Below, one piece after another: positions 63,852 to 64,000 of a stretch of 64,000 bases of DNA (within the stretch, counting starts at the first letter, position 1; the number at the start of each line of letters is the position of its first letter). The notes under the pieces are model-generated. The model had not been told where the DNA came from, did no database searches, and saw nothing but the letters and a program-made list of their open reading frames with translations. Origin of the DNA: Platycnemis pennipes. Lineage: Eukaryota; Arthropoda; Insecta; Odonata; Platycnemididae. The translations under genes were made by a program, and so were the position numbers. Where the stretch lies: assembly GCA_933228895.1 (NCBI GenBank), contig OW121858.1:26497859-26561858 (forward strand), in the 5' to 3' direction.

Positions 63852-64000
63852 TAAGTGAATATCTTCAGGTGTATTCATACCTTACTTTAACTCGCAATAG
63901 CAACATGAGTTGGCTCACAAATACATCACAGGAGAGGTGCCAATCTTTCTTTAAAACTTTCTCATATTATGAAATAATTATCCATTTATAAGTAAGAATT
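63852..64000 (+). other. Presumed intron of the HARBI1-like relic
   Basis: Sequence after the donor at 63851. Nothing else is recognised before the window ends. Confidence 0.4.

Noticed and set aside
1..64000. CRISPR arrays, bacterial operons, rRNA genes, retroviral or LTR elements
   Set aside because: No regularly spaced identical repeats with unique spacers, no rRNA-like segments, and no paired long terminal repeats or gag-pol-integrase frames were seen.

Overview
The window looks like a stretch of insect nuclear genome. It is AT-rich, has spliced genes with GT..AG introns of 0.1 to 11.5 kb, and carries ZAD domains joined to long C2H2 zinc-finger arrays, a family hugely expanded in insects. 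Most of the DNA is transposon debris of many classes: two or more LINE lineages, a Penelope-like element, tRNA-derived SINEs, mariner, hAT, piggyBac, Harbinger-like and Mutator-like. I cannot name the species. There is no sign of bacterial genes, CRISPR arrays or rRNA.

The backbone is a small cluster of related ZAD zinc-finger genes. Gene 3 (+) runs from 36882 to 62341 and can be rebuilt from seven phase-compatible exons: two ZAD exons, three short acidic exons, an 85-base linker exon and a finger exon. It encodes about 849 residues with 16 fingers, and a 7-base duplication then cuts off three more. Gene 2 (-) starts head-to-head with it, about 1.4 kb away. It carries two complete ZAD exon pairs in tandem (35450-34628 and 33823-31583), a duplicated acidic exon (30985-30886 and 30559-30458), the linker exon (25917-25833) and an 11-finger exon (22724-21688). 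Gene 1 (+) has only the linker exon (6193-6277) and a 19-finger exon (7378-9320) whose last 15 fingers are a homogenised 84-base tandem array. Its upstream exons are not in place. A homologous acidic exon instead lies inverted downstream of it, at 13329-13207, within an inverted segmental duplication of the gene 3 locus.

Layout by region. 0-5.6 kb: decayed LINE and Mutator-like fragments. 5.7-9.4 kb: gene 1. 10.0-13.6 kb: the inverted duplicate, split by a terminal-repeat element. 14.07-17.89 kb: one hAT element with an exact 8-base target duplication, itself hit by at least four other insertions. 18-21.6 kb: repeats and an internally deleted mariner. 21.7-35.5 kb: gene 2, its introns filled by a broken LINE, a Penelope-like endonuclease module, a 330-base palindrome and a mariner relic. 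36.9-62.6 kb: gene 3. Its second intron holds a three-level nest: an apparently intact 5.3-kb LINE inside a Harbinger-like MITE inside an older LINE. 63.5 kb: a frameshifted HARBI1-like nuclease exon.

The ZAD proteins are expected to be nuclear DNA-binding proteins that dimerise through the ZAD; no target can be read from the sequence. The observations I rate highest are the double ZAD cassette of gene 2, the homogenised finger array of gene 1, and three otherwise unrelated elements that share CCCA-type termini and apparent 2-base target duplications, one supported by comparison with an empty paralogous site.
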